Assembly: GCA_035495555.1 (NCBI GenBank)
Contig: DATJFQ010000041.1
Coordinates: 62,001-126,000 of the forward strand
DNA length: 64,000 bases
Source: DATJFQ01 sp035495555
Lineage (GTDB): Bacteria > Acidobacteriota > Vicinamibacteria > Vicinamibacterales > 2-12-FULL-66-21
Direction: 5' to 3'
Part shown: positions 7,481 through 15,169 of the stretch, piece after piece
How positions within the stretch are numbered: position 1 is the stretch's first letter
Layout of the letters: every line of letters starts with the position of its first letter
The notes under the pieces: generated by a model
Told to the model about the DNA's origin: nothing
Database searches by the model: none
Seen by the model: only the letters and a program-made list of their open reading frames with translations
Position numbers and translations under genes: made by a program

Positions 7481-9145
7481 ATGCGCGCCCTCGTGGTCTT
7501 CGCGCTGACATGCCTGCTCGCCGCTTACCCGCCTGAGGTCGCTCCACAGCTGCACCTGGTCAACGTCGCGGGAGCGATGGGTCTTTCGGGCTTTCGCGAG
7601 ATCGGCGGCGGCACCGCAGACAAACGATACATTCCGGAGGTCATGAGCGGCGGCGTCTGCGCCGCCGATTTCGATCAGGACGGCTGGACCGACCTCGTCC
7701 TCGTCAACGGTGGCTCTTTCGATTCCGCTGCCCACCGGAGTTCGCCGCCCGCGCACGGTATCTATCGAAACGACCACGGGCAATTCGTCGACGTGACGTC
7801 GCGCACCGGAATCCGCAACGCCGGGTGGGGCATGGGATGCGCCACGGCCGATTTCGACGGGGACAACGATATCGACTTGCTGATCACGAATTTCCTGGGA
7901 CCGATTCAACTCTACCGGAACGACGGCGACTGGCACTTTACGGAGGTCGCGGCCGCAGCCGGTGTCGTCGGCGACGCCGGCGGTTGGTACACCGGCGCGA
8001 CCTTCGGCGATTACGACAACGACGGACGCCTGGACCTTGCCGTCAGCGGCTACGTGCGCCTGGATCCCGCACGGCTGCCGGATCCCGATCGGACCCCGGA
8101 GTGCCGCCATCGCGGCCTCGTCGTCAACTGCGGACCGCGGGGGCTCCGCGGCGAGCGGGATCTGCTTTTTCACAATGAAGGAAACGGCCGGTTCCGGCGC
8201 GTCCCCGAGATCGATCCTGATTCGTATTACGGACTCGGCGCCGTGTTCCTGCCGCTCGACGATCAGGGGCCCGTCGCGCTGTACATCGCCAACGACTCCA
8301 CACCCAATCTGCTCTATCGGTATCAAGCCGGACGCATGGTCGAGGGCGCGATGGACGCGGGGCTTGCCCTGAGCGAGGAAGGGCACGAACAGGCAGGGAT
8401 GGGCATCGCCTGGGGGGACGCCAACGGTGACGGGCTGCTCGATCTGTACGTGACGAACTTCGTGGACGACTACAACACGCTTTACGAGAACCTGGGAAAG
8501 GGGTTGTTCGAGGACGCGACACGCCGCGCGCGCCTGGTGCAGCCGACATGGCTTTACATGGGATGGGGCACGGCCTTCGCTGACTTCGACAACGACGGGC
8601 GCGATGAGGTCATCGTCGCCAACGGTCACGTGTATCCGCAGGTCGATTCGTTGCATACCTCGTCGACGTGGCGCATGCCGGTGCAGGTGTTCGTCCCGGC
8701 TGCGGCCGGTACGTATCAGGAGCTCCCCCGAAAGGAGGTCGATGGTCCCGATGCCGTGGGGCGTGGGCTCGCGCTCGCCGACTTCTGGAACGATGGCCGC
8801 ATCGGCGCGGTGATCAACAATCTCGACGGGACGCCCTCGGTATACCGGGCAGATCCACCGGCGGGCCACTGGATCGAACTGGCACTTCAGGGCGTGCGGA
8901 TTCCTGACGCGACCGGCGCCCTCGTGTCCTGCACGTGGAACGGCGGCCGCGCCCTTCGGGTGGTCGCAAGCGGCGGCAGCTACATGTCGTCCCATGACCG
9001 TCGCGTGCACCTGGGCATCGGCGCGGCGGCTGACGCGCAGTGTACGATTCGCTGGCCCGGCGGCCGTCAGCAGGACCTGCCGCGAATGCCAGCCGGACAC
9101 CTCTACGCGGTAACGGAAGCACACGCCCCGACCCGTGTGCGTTGA
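7481..9145 (+). CDS. CRTAC1-type FG-GAP/VCBS repeat protein with ASPIC/UnbV domain
   Basis: The 554-residue protein begins with a short hydrophobic signal (ALVVFALTCLLAAYP) and carries at least five calcium-binding FG-GAP/VCBS blades, seen as ADFDQDGWTDLVLVNGG, ADFDGDNDIDLLITNF, GDYDNDGRLDLAVSGY, GDANGDGLLDLYVTNF and ADFDNDGRDEVIVANG. The C-terminal part (about residues 470-550) holds an ASPIC/UnbV-like segment, CTIRWPGGRQQDLPRMPAGH. The fold is a secreted beta-propeller, probably for binding surface glycans or proteins. Its start lies 8 bp after a TATAAT box. The biochemical role is not known for the family. Confidence 0.87.
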   Translation: MRALVVFALTCLLAAYPPEVAPQLHLVNVAGAMGLSGFREIGGGTADKRYIPEVMSGGVCAADFDQDGWTDLVLVNGGSFDSAAHRSSPPAHGIYRNDHGQFVDVTSRTGIRNAGWGMGCATADFDGDNDIDLLITNFLGPIQLYRNDGDWHFTEVAAAAGVVGDAGGWYTGATFGDYDNDGRLDLAVSGYVRLDPARLPDPDRTPECRHRGLVVNCGPRGLRGERDLLFHNEGNGRFRRVPEIDPDSYYGLGAVFLPLDDQGPVALYIANDSTPNLLYRYQAGRMVEGAMDAGLALSEEGHEQAGMGIAWGDANGDGLLDLYVTNFVDDYNTLYENLGKGLFEDATRRARLVQPTWLYMGWGTAFADFDNDGRDEVIVANGHVYPQVDSLHTSSTWRMPVQVFVPAAAGTYQELPRKEVDGPDAVGRGLALADFWNDGRIGAVINNLDGTPSVYRADPPAGHWIELALQGVRIPDATGALVSCTWNGGRALRVVASGGSYMSSHDRRVHLGIGAAADAQCTIRWPGGRQQDLPRMPAGHLYAVTEAHAPTRVR

Positions 9146-9175
9146 AAACCATTCTGCGCGCGCGGCGTTCGCTCA

Positions 9176-9205
9176 TTGACACCACGATCGCGCACCTGCT
9201 ACAGT
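9176..9205 (+). promoter_or_regulatory. sigma-70 promoter of the GHL10-type hydrolase
   Basis: TTGACA (9176-9181), an 18-bp spacer and TACAGT (9200-9205) match the sigma-70 consensus well. The expected transcription start near 9212 leaves a leader of about 9 nt before the ATG at 9221. This supports the ATG at 9221 over the upstream in-frame codon at 9176. Confidence 0.65.
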
Positions 9206-9220
9206 CGGCCGGATCCACCG

Positions 9221-10540
9221 ATGCTTTTGCGTCTGCGACGAGCAATCGGCGTGCGCGCCGCCGCCGCGTCGACTCTCATCCTCTTTTCCTCGCTGCACAC
9301 CTCGGCCTTCGGCACGCAGCCGCCGGATGTCTCGCCAACGCGTCAGTCCCGCAGCAGCACCGAGGTGCGCGCGCTCTGGGTGTTGCGGTCGTCGCTCGCG
9401 ACACCCGCGGGTATCAGCGCCCTCGTCCGCACGGCGAGCACGCAGGGATTCAACACGCTGCTCGTCCAGGTGCGCGGGCGAGGCGACGCCTATTACACAA
9501 GTGCGCTCGAGCCGCGCGCCATCGAACTCGTCAAACAGCCGCCGACCTTCGATCCGCTCGCAACCGTGATCCGCGAGGCGCATGCCTCGGGGTTGCGCGT
9601 CCACGCGTGGATCAACACGAACCTGGTTTCGAGCGCGGTCGATCTGCCGCTCGCGCGCACCCACATCATCTATGAGCATCCCGAGTGGCTCATGGTGCCG
9701 CGGGAGATCGCACAGGATGTGGCGAAGCTCGACCCGACCAATCCCGCCTACATCGGCAAGATCGCGCGGTGGACCCGCGGGCAGTCGGATCTCGTCGAAG
9801 GCCTCTACGCCTCCCCGATCGATCCGGCGGCGACCGCGCACACCCTCGCGGTCGTAACCGACATCGCGAATCGGTACGACCTCGACGGCATCCACCTCGA
9901 TTACATCCGTTATCCCAACGATCAGTTCGACTACAGCCGGTTCGCGATCGCGGCGTTCCGCGCCTCGATCCGTCCCCGCCTGACGGCCGCGGTCCGCGCA
10001 ACGGTTGACGCGCAGGATGCGATCGATTTGTTCGCCTATCCTGACCGCTTCCCGGACGACTGGAAGGCATTCCGGCGTCAGCGCCTGACGGCGTTGGTGA
10101 ACCGCATCAGCCAGTCACTCCGCGCGGCGCATCCTTCCATGATGCTGACGATGGCGGTCAAGCCGGATGCGACGGAAGCCGCCGACGTGCGGCTGCAGGA
10201 TTGGCGACGCTGGCTGCAGACGGGCCTGATCGATGCCGTCTGCCCGATGGCGTACACGCAGGAAGCCGATAAATTCGTCGACGAAATTACGTCTGCCCGC
10301 GAAGCGGCCGGCGGCCGCGCGATCTGGGCGGGCATCGGCGCGTATCGATTGACGCCGGCCCAGACGATCGAAAACATCCGGGCCTCGCGTCGTCTCGGCG
10401 TCGCCGGTTTCGTGCTCTTCTCGTACGACAGCCTCACCGGCCCGAAGCCACCCGCGCCGGACTATCTCGCCACCGTCAGCCGCGGCGCGTTCTCGTCGTT
10501 GATCGACGATCAACGTGAACCCGTCAAGCGCGACCGGTGA
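9221..10540 (+). CDS. glycosyl hydrolase-like 10 (GHL10/DUF187) family protein
   Basis: A 439-residue exported protein with an N-terminal signal (AAASTLILFSSLHTSAFG). The core matches the GHL10 TIM-barrel family: EVRALWVLRSSLATPAGI at the start of the domain, GFNTLLVQVRGRGDAYY, GLRVHAWINTNLV, the signature DLDGIHLDYIRYPNDQF with putative catalytic acids, and VCPMAYTQEADKF near the end. Family members are thought to act on extracellular or cell-wall glycans, but the substrate is unproven. The serine hydrolase reading frame overlaps its 3' end by 26 bp, so the two are probably co-transcribed from the promoter at 9176-9205. Confidence 0.85.
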   Translation: MLLRLRRAIGVRAAAASTLILFSSLHTSAFGTQPPDVSPTRQSRSSTEVRALWVLRSSLATPAGISALVRTASTQGFNTLLVQVRGRGDAYYTSALEPRAIELVKQPPTFDPLATVIREAHASGLRVHAWINTNLVSSAVDLPLARTHIIYEHPEWLMVPREIAQDVAKLDPTNPAYIGKIARWTRGQSDLVEGLYASPIDPAATAHTLAVVTDIANRYDLDGIHLDYIRYPNDQFDYSRFAIAAFRASIRPRLTAAVRATVDAQDAIDLFAYPDRFPDDWKAFRRQRLTALVNRISQSLRAAHPSMMLTMAVKPDATEAADVRLQDWRRWLQTGLIDAVCPMAYTQEADKFVDEITSAREAAGGRAIWAGIGAYRLTPAQTIENIRASRRLGVAGFVLFSYDSLTGPKPPAPDYLATVSRGAFSSLIDDQREPVKRDR

Positions 10541-11675
10541 GCGGACGGTGAACCCGAACCAGCACGAGCACCAGAACCCGGCAACTTCGAACCGAACCCC
10601 GAACCCCGAACCGCCGAACGCCGAACCGTTCGAGCTCGCCTTCCAACTCGCGATTGAGCGCCACGTGTTTCCTGCCGCCACGGTCGAAGTCGGCCGGGCG
10701 GAGGAAGTGCTGTGGCGCGACGCGTTTGGCGCGCTCACGTACGAGCCTGACGCCTCGCCCGCCACGGCAGATACGATCTTCGATCTCGCATCGCTCACGA
10801 AGGTCATCGCGACCGCGCCACTCGTGATGCGCGCGATAGAGGGTGGGCGCCTCAAACTGGACGACCGCGTCGCAGACGTCATCGGCTGCTGGCGCGGCGC
10901 CGATCGCGAGCACGTCACCATCGCGGATCTGCTCGAGCACGCCTCAGGACTGACGGCGTATCTCCCCTTCTTCCGCGACCACCACGGCCGTGATGAATTC
11001 GAGCAGGCCATCTGTGCGCTCCCGCTCGAGTACGCTCCGCGTTCGCAGTCGATTTACAGCGACCTCGGCTTCATGCTCCTGGGGTTCATCATCGAAGATG
11101 TCAATCGGCTTCCGCTCGCGCGCCAGTTCGATGAATTCATCCACTCGGTGACGAGAGAGCCGCTGCGGTTCCATTGCGCCGCCGAAGATGCGCGAGACAC
11201 AGCGCCGACGGAGCTCGATCTCTGGCGGGGGCGCCTGCTGCAGGGAGAGGCGCACGACGAAAACACGGGGGCCCTCGGCGGTGCCGCCGGACACGCAGGC
11301 CTGTTCGGTACGGTTGCAGCCGTTGGCGAGTTCGCGCGCGCCGTGTTGCGCGGTCTGCTGGGCGGTGCCTCGTTCGCATCGTCTGAAACGCTGCAGCGAT
11401 TCGCGAGGAAAAGCACGGTACCTGGCAGCTCGCGCGCGCTCGCGTGGGATACGATGCTGACGACCTCATCCTGCGGCACGCGGATGTCGCCGCGTGCCAT
11501 CGGCCACACCGGATTCACCGGCACCTCGCTATGGATCGATCCTGCGCGGAACCTCTACGTCGTACTCCTGACGAACCGCGTGCACCCGACGCGCGACAAC
11601 AATCAGATTCAGGCGTTCAGGCGTCGTCTGCACGACGCGATCGTGGGTCGATGGGCGATGATCGATGGACGATGA
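10515..11675 (+). CDS. serine hydrolase of the beta-lactamase/penicillin-binding-protein-like family
   Basis: The frame encodes 386 residues. The class C beta-lactamase/esterase fold is indicated by the nucleophile motif SLTK (93-96), the tyrosine motif YSD (181-183), a HAGLFGTV-type segment near 260 and HTGFTG (331-336) in place of KTG. Such proteins are esterases or D-peptidases more often than true beta-lactamases. Residues 12-38 are Asn/Pro/Glu-rich and encoded by a GAACC-type repeat tract, and the last residues (AMIDGR) come from a CGATGNN heptamer array, so both gene ends are repeat-derived. The start is uncertain: GTG at 10515 overlaps the upstream gene by 26 bp, and GTG at 10548 is an alternative. 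There is no obvious signal peptide. Confidence 0.78.
   Translation: MNPSSATGERTVNPNQHEHQNPATSNRTPNPEPPNAEPFELAFQLAIERHVFPAATVEVGRAEEVLWRDAFGALTYEPDASPATADTIFDLASLTKVIATAPLVMRAIEGGRLKLDDRVADVIGCWRGADREHVTIADLLEHASGLTAYLPFFRDHHGRDEFEQAICALPLEYAPRSQSIYSDLGFMLLGFIIEDVNRLPLARQFDEFIHSVTREPLRFHCAAEDARDTAPTELDLWRGRLLQGEAHDENTGALGGAAGHAGLFGTVAAVGEFARAVLRGLLGGASFASSETLQRFARKSTVPGSSRALAWDTMLTTSSCGTRMSPRAIGHTGFTGTSLWIDPARNLYVVLLTNRVHPTRDNNQIQAFRRRLHDAIVGRWAMIDGR
10548..10630. repeat. CCGAACC-type short repeat tract inside the 5' end of a gene
   Basis: The stretch is built from degenerate units of GAACC/CCGAACC. Its last part reads as CGAACCC, CGAACCC, CGAACCG, CCGAACG, CCGAACC with a near 7-bp period. 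It is translated as a low-complexity Asn/Pro/Glu linker in the serine hydrolase frame. Confidence 0.65.
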
Positions 11676-11704
11676 TCGATGGTCGATGTTCGATGTTCGA
11701 TGGA
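11649..11704. repeat. eight CGATGNN heptamers at the 3' end of the serine hydrolase gene
   Basis: Eight in-register 7-bp units share CGATG and vary in the last two bases (GG, AT, GA, AT, GT, TT, TT, GA). The array starts inside the coding sequence and continues past its stop codon at 11675. Variation limited to two positions argues for repeat growth and drift, not protein-level selection. Confidence 0.87.
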
Positions 11705-11836
11705 CGATACACGCAGCGCCGGGTTCGCGTGATCGCCTTGGGTAATTGGCAGTTGGGAGGTTGAGAACGTGACGGCTTACTGCCGACTGACGACTGACGG
11801 CTGGTCCCGGATCGCTGACGTCTAAAACTTGTGCGA
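11705..11836. repeat. intergenic spacer with short tandem near-repeats
   Basis: The spacer between the convergent serine hydrolase and pseudopilin genes contains two more short-repeat runs. One is near 11740-11765, built on TTGG(C/G)AG. The other is at about 11773-11806 and reads GACGGCT, TACTGCC, GACTGAC, GACTGAC with a 7-bp period. No gene or clear terminator is seen. Confidence 0.5.
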
Positions 11837-12553
11837 TTACCGTCCGCCGCCACCTCGGCGAATCTGAATCGGGGCTCCCGGCCCGCCGGGACCGTTCGGC
11901 CCGAAGCCGCGGCCGCCAAAGCCGCGCCCGTCCGGCGAACCGCGTCCGCCGCGCCCGCGGCCGCCGATGTCCGGACCACCGCGTCGGCCAGGACCGATCG
12001 GCTGCCCGCCGGGGCCCACCGGCGACGTCGGCTGCTGGTTCACGTACACAAACGTCCACTCGTTGTAGTGGTTCCGCCCCTGATACAAGCGGATCGATTC
12101 GTCCTTGCTCTTGCTGACGACGCCGATGATCGCGCCCATGACCGGCGACTGGTTCCCGCCGAACGCGCTGCCGCCGGTCGGTTGCGAGAGTCCGCCAATG
12201 GTGCCGGCGCGTCCGCTGCTGTCTCCCGTCTGGCCGGGCATGGGACTTCCCGCCCCCAGTACCTGGAAGTCGTCATTCGTAATCGGATCCTTGTACTTCT
12301 TGCGAAGATAGCGACCGCTGACGAGCGCGTCGACACTCGGCGGGAGCGCCCGCATCCGCATGTAATACAAGCGGATTGCGCGGACGTACTGCTGGCCGCG
12401 CCACACCAGCTCCTCCTCTTTCGCGCGTCTGGCATCGTGCTTCCATACGGGGAGGGCCGCCGTCATCAGTACCGCCATGACCGCCATCGCCACGAGCAGC
12501 GCCGCCATGGCATACCCGGACTCACGCGTTCGCTCTTGACCCCGTAAACCCAT
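11837..12553 (-). CDS. atypical type II secretion/type IV pilin-like protein with glycine-rich tail
   Basis: The 238-residue protein has a prepilin-like N-terminus: a short basic leader, a glycine cleavage site (RESGYAMAALLVAM), then a hydrophobic helix. The glutamate normally found at position +5 of the mature pilin is missing. The next region (RAKEEELVWRGQQYVRAI, then KYKDPITNDDFQVLG) resembles GspG-type pseudopilins. The last 50 residues are Gly/Arg/Pro-rich, with repeats such as GGRGFG and GPGGPG, unlike any pilin I know. The start at 12553 shares bases with a CATG tetramer next to the divergent lipoprotein, and a GATAAT box ends 6 bp before it, suggesting a leaderless mRNA. It could be a minor pseudopilin of the machinery encoded at 13.9-24 kb. 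Confidence 0.75.
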   Translation of the reverse strand: MGLRGQERTRESGYAMAALLVAMAVMAVLMTAALPVWKHDARRAKEEELVWRGQQYVRAIRLYYMRMRALPPSVDALVSGRYLRKKYKDPITNDDFQVLGAGSPMPGQTGDSSGRAGTIGGLSQPTGGSAFGGNQSPVMGAIIGVVSKSKDESIRLYQGRNHYNEWTFVYVNQQPTSPVGPGGQPIGPGRRGGPDIGGRGRGGRGSPDGRGFGGRGFGPNGPGGPGAPIQIRRGGGGR

Positions 12554-12565
12554 GAAGCTATTATC
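12536..12565. promoter_or_regulatory. divergent promoter: TTGACC-17-TATTAT and antiparallel GATAAT
   Basis: On the plus strand TTGACC (12536-12541), a 17-bp spacer and TATTAT (12559-12564) make a strong sigma-70 promoter. It places the transcription start near 12571 and therefore favours the lipoprotein ATG at 12579 over the ATG at 12552. On the minus strand GATAAT (12565-12560) overlaps the plus -10 box and lies 6 bp from the pseudopilin ATG at 12553. Confidence 0.6.
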
Positions 12566-12578
12566 CTTAGCGCAATTT

Positions 12579-13808
12579 ATGCTAGCACATCTGCGCCGCG
12601 CCCTGCCGGTCCTGGCCATCGCGTCCGGTCTGCTGCTTCCCATAGTGGTCTCGAGCTGCGACAAAGTGCCGCTGCTCGCGCCGACTGGAAGCGTCATCAA
12701 CCTGTTCGCGACGAGCAACACCGTCTCGCTGAATTCGTCCGTCGACATTGTCGCCACTGCGGTCGAGAACGGGACCGACGTCGGCAGCGGCTCGGGAACG
12801 ACGTCGACTCCCGGCGCAGGAACGCCGGTGCAGAACGGCACGTTGATATCCTTTACGACGACGATCGGCACCCTCCAGCCGTCAGAGGCCCGAACCCATA
12901 ATGGACAGGTGACGGTGAAGCTCGTCACCACCTCTCAAAGCGGCACGGCAACAATCACGGCGTACTCCGGAGGCGCATCGAAAACCCTGCAGTTGAAGGT
13001 GGGCAGCGCCGCGGCCAGCCACATCAGCCTCACCGCGAGCCCGCAGTCGCTCGGGTCCGGCGGCGGAATCGCGACGATTTCCGCGACGGTGACAGACGAC
13101 GGCGGCGCCCCAATCTCGGGGATCCCCGTCAGCTTCAACACGGATCAGGGCACGCTCTCGAGCGGCACCGTGACCACTGACGGAAACGGTACCGCGTCGA
13201 CGCAGTTGACGACCACGGCGACGGCGACCGTCACCGCGACCGCGGGTTCCGCCACGGCTGTGACGACCAAAGTCAACGTCGGCGCCCGCATCGTCCCGAC
13301 ACTCGTGGCCAACCCTGCAGCGACGACCGCGGGCTCGCCGGTGACGTTCAACATCACGACCGCGTCCACGGCAAACGTCCGCGACGCGGTGATCGACTTC
13401 GGCGACGGCGCGGCTCAGGATCTCGGGAGCATCGGCCCGCAGGCGCAGACGAGCCACACCTACACGCGTTCCGGCCAGTTCACCGCACGCGTCACCGTGC
13501 AGGACGCAACCGGCGCGAGCGAGTTCGCCGTCACCACGGTGACCATTGGTTCCTTGTCGGTCACGCTGGCCGCGGCCCCCAACCCGGTGACGGCGGGCAA
13601 CCCGACCGTTCTGACCGCAACCGTGCCGAGCGGAACGCAGATCGTCAGCTACACGTTCACGTTCGACGACAACACGCCGCCGGTGACAACCGCCGGCAAC
13701 TCGACGTCGCACACGTTCACGCAGCGCGGCACGCACATCGTCCGCGTCGACGTCACCGCCGTCGGCGGCGCCACAGGCACCAACACGACGCAGGTCGCCG
13801 TCCAATAG
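12579..13808 (+). CDS. lipoprotein with bacterial Ig-like and PKD-like domains
   Basis: A 409-residue surface or periplasmic lipoprotein. The signal peptide ends in a lipobox (LPIVVSSC), so the mature protein begins at that cysteine. It is Ser/Thr/Val-rich and made of beta-sandwich repeats: an invasin-type Ig-like domain (SLNSSVDIVATAVENG to about residue 125), a second one (ISATVTDDGGAPISGIPVSF), and two PKD-like domains (VIDFGDGAAQDLGSIGPQAQ with SHTYTRSGQFTARVTVQDA, then YTFTFDDNTPPVTTAG with HTFTQRGTHIVRVDV). Such domains usually mediate adhesion or act as spacers. It is divergent from a pseudopilin gene and convergent with pilT. Confidence 0.82.
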   Translation: MLAHLRRALPVLAIASGLLLPIVVSSCDKVPLLAPTGSVINLFATSNTVSLNSSVDIVATAVENGTDVGSGSGTTSTPGAGTPVQNGTLISFTTTIGTLQPSEARTHNGQVTVKLVTTSQSGTATITAYSGGASKTLQLKVGSAAASHISLTASPQSLGSGGGIATISATVTDDGGAPISGIPVSFNTDQGTLSSGTVTTDGNGTASTQLTTTATATVTATAGSATAVTTKVNVGARIVPTLVANPAATTAGSPVTFNITTASTANVRDAVIDFGDGAAQDLGSIGPQAQTSHTYTRSGQFTARVTVQDATGASEFAVTTVTIGSLSVTLAAAPNPVTAGNPTVLTATVPSGTQIVSYTFTFDDNTPPVTTAGNSTSHTFTQRGTHIVRVDVTAVGGATGTNTTQVAVQ

Positions 13809-13821
13809 CGACCTGCGGTGA

Positions 13822-13903
13822 ATTGCAGATTGGGGATTGCAGATTGCAGATTGATTGATCAATGGCTCAATTAATCAGCAATCTGCAATCTGCAATCAGC
13901 AAT
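13822..13903. repeat. inverted heptamer arms, likely bidirectional terminator
   Basis: The left arm contains ATTGCAG, ATTGGGG, ATTGCAG, ATTGCAG and the right arm CAGCAAT, CTGCAAT, CTGCAAT, CAGCAAT, each with a strict 7-bp period. Nineteen bases (13835-13853) are perfectly complementary to 13879-13897 across a 25-nt loop. The element sits between the convergent lipoprotein and pilT genes, so it could terminate transcription in both directions. It is far more AT-rich than its surroundings. Confidence 0.75.
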
Positions 13904-13917
13904 GCTGCGACGCAGCG

Positions 13918-14988
13918 TCAGGCGCGGAGCAGCTGCTGCACTTCGTCGGGGTGGGCGGCGCGGGTGAGCGCCTCGTGCGCCTCGATCAGGCCGGCTTTCA
14001 CGAGCTGCGCGAGGGAATCCTCCAGCGTGAACGAGCCCAGCCGCCTGGTCATCGTCATCTCCTGGTGGAAATGCTGGAGCGCATTGCGCCTGACGTGCTG
14101 GCGCGCACCGTAGCTCACCATCAACAACTCTGCCGCAGGCACGACGCCGCCGCCAATTCTCGGGACGAGTTGCTGGGTCATGACCGCCGTCAACGCCATC
14201 GACAGCTCCTGACGGATCGTCGGCTGCCGCTCCGCAGGGAACGAATCGGCGATTCGCGACACCGTGGACGCGATGTCCGTCGTGTGGACGGTAGACAGCA
14301 CCAGGTGCCCCGTTTCCGCTGCCGCCAGCGCGATGCGCATCGTCTCGGGATCTCGCATCTCTCCGATCACGATTACGTCCGGCGCCTGGCGCAGTGACGC
14401 CCGCAGCGCGGACGTAAAATCGGGCGCGTCGATGCCGACCTCGACCTGCTCGACTATCGAGGTTCGATGCGTGTGCAGGTACTCGATCGGATCTTCGATG
14501 GTGACGATGTGCCTCGCATCGCGTCCGTTGATCTCGGCAACGAGTGCCGCAAGCGTGGTCGACTTGCCGGAGCCGGTCGGCCCACCGATCAGCACGAGCC
14601 CGTGCGGCAGCCGCGACAGGATTTCGATGGCCGCCGGGAGTCCAAGCTCCGCGAGCCGCGGAACGCGCGTCGGCAGCGCGCGAATCGCAGCCGCCGGACG
14701 GCCGCGCTCTCGGTGCAGATTGATGCGAAACCTTCCGAGAGGCGCGATGCTGTAAGACGCGTCGGCGACGCCGCCGCCGTCGTAGGCGTGACGCGCGTGG
14801 GGCGGCAGCGCGGGCACGACGATAGCCTCGATGGTCTCGCCGTCCAGGAACTCTTCGGGAAGCGCCCGCACCCGATTCTCGACGCGCAGAGAAGGCGGCG
14901 CGTCCGCGACGAGCAGGAGGTCGCTCCCGCCGGCTTCAACAACCAGCTGCAGCCATCTATCGAGGCGCAACGTGTCGGGGGGTGTCAC
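13918..14988 (-). CDS. pilT: PilT-type twitching motility/secretion ATPase
   Basis: The 356-residue hexameric ATPase of the PilT/VirB11 group has the usual length for PilT. It carries Walker A GGPTGSGKSTTL (about residue 137), an Asp box (HIVTIEDPIEYLH), Walker B (VIVIGEMRDPETM) and the His box (ETGHLVLSTVHTTD). PilT powers retraction of type IV pili; in hybrid systems its role is less certain. It is separated from the pilC-to-pseudopilin operon by a 181-bp AT-rich repeat spacer but has the same orientation. The C-terminal segment is more divergent than in classical PilT. Confidence 0.88.
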   Translation of the reverse strand: MTPPDTLRLDRWLQLVVEAGGSDLLLVADAPPSLRVENRVRALPEEFLDGETIEAIVVPALPPHARHAYDGGGVADASYSIAPLGRFRINLHRERGRPAAAIRALPTRVPRLAELGLPAAIEILSRLPHGLVLIGGPTGSGKSTTLAALVAEINGRDARHIVTIEDPIEYLHTHRTSIVEQVEVGIDAPDFTSALRASLRQAPDVIVIGEMRDPETMRIALAAAETGHLVLSTVHTTDIASTVSRIADSFPAERQPTIRQELSMALTAVMTQQLVPRIGGGVVPAAELLMVSYGARQHVRRNALQHFHQEMTMTRRLGSFTLEDSLAQLVKAGLIEAHEALTRAAHPDEVQQLLRA

Positions 14989-14994
14989 GCGGAG

Positions 14995-15155
14995 GATCGA
15001 AGATTGAAGATTTTGGATTGCTGAGTGATTGCTGATTCCAGATTTGAGATTGATGGTTTGATTCAGCGATTGGCAAATCTACCGATTGAATCTGAGATCT
15101 AAAATCTTCAATGAGCGATCACTCGTCAATCAGAAATCATCCATCTGCAATTCCC
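14995..15155. repeat. AT-rich heptamer tract with inverted arms between pseudopilin and pilT genes
   Basis: The left half (14995-15054) reads as units GATCGAA, GATTGAA, GATTTTG, GATTGCT, a 4-bp slip, then GATTGCT, GATTCCA, GATTTGA, GATTGAT. The right half (about 15087-15155) has the complementary style AATCTGA, GATCTAA, AATCTTC, and later CGTCAAT, CAGAAAT, CATCCAT, CTGCAAT. ATTGAAGATTTT (15003-15014) is exactly complementary to 15101-15112. It sits inside an otherwise GC-rich operon. Confidence 0.75.
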
Positions 15156-15169
15156 CCGCGCCGCGCGCG

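Noticed and set aside
13822..13903. Possible CRISPR array
   Set aside because: Units are 7 bp without unique spacers, and no cas gene is in the window.
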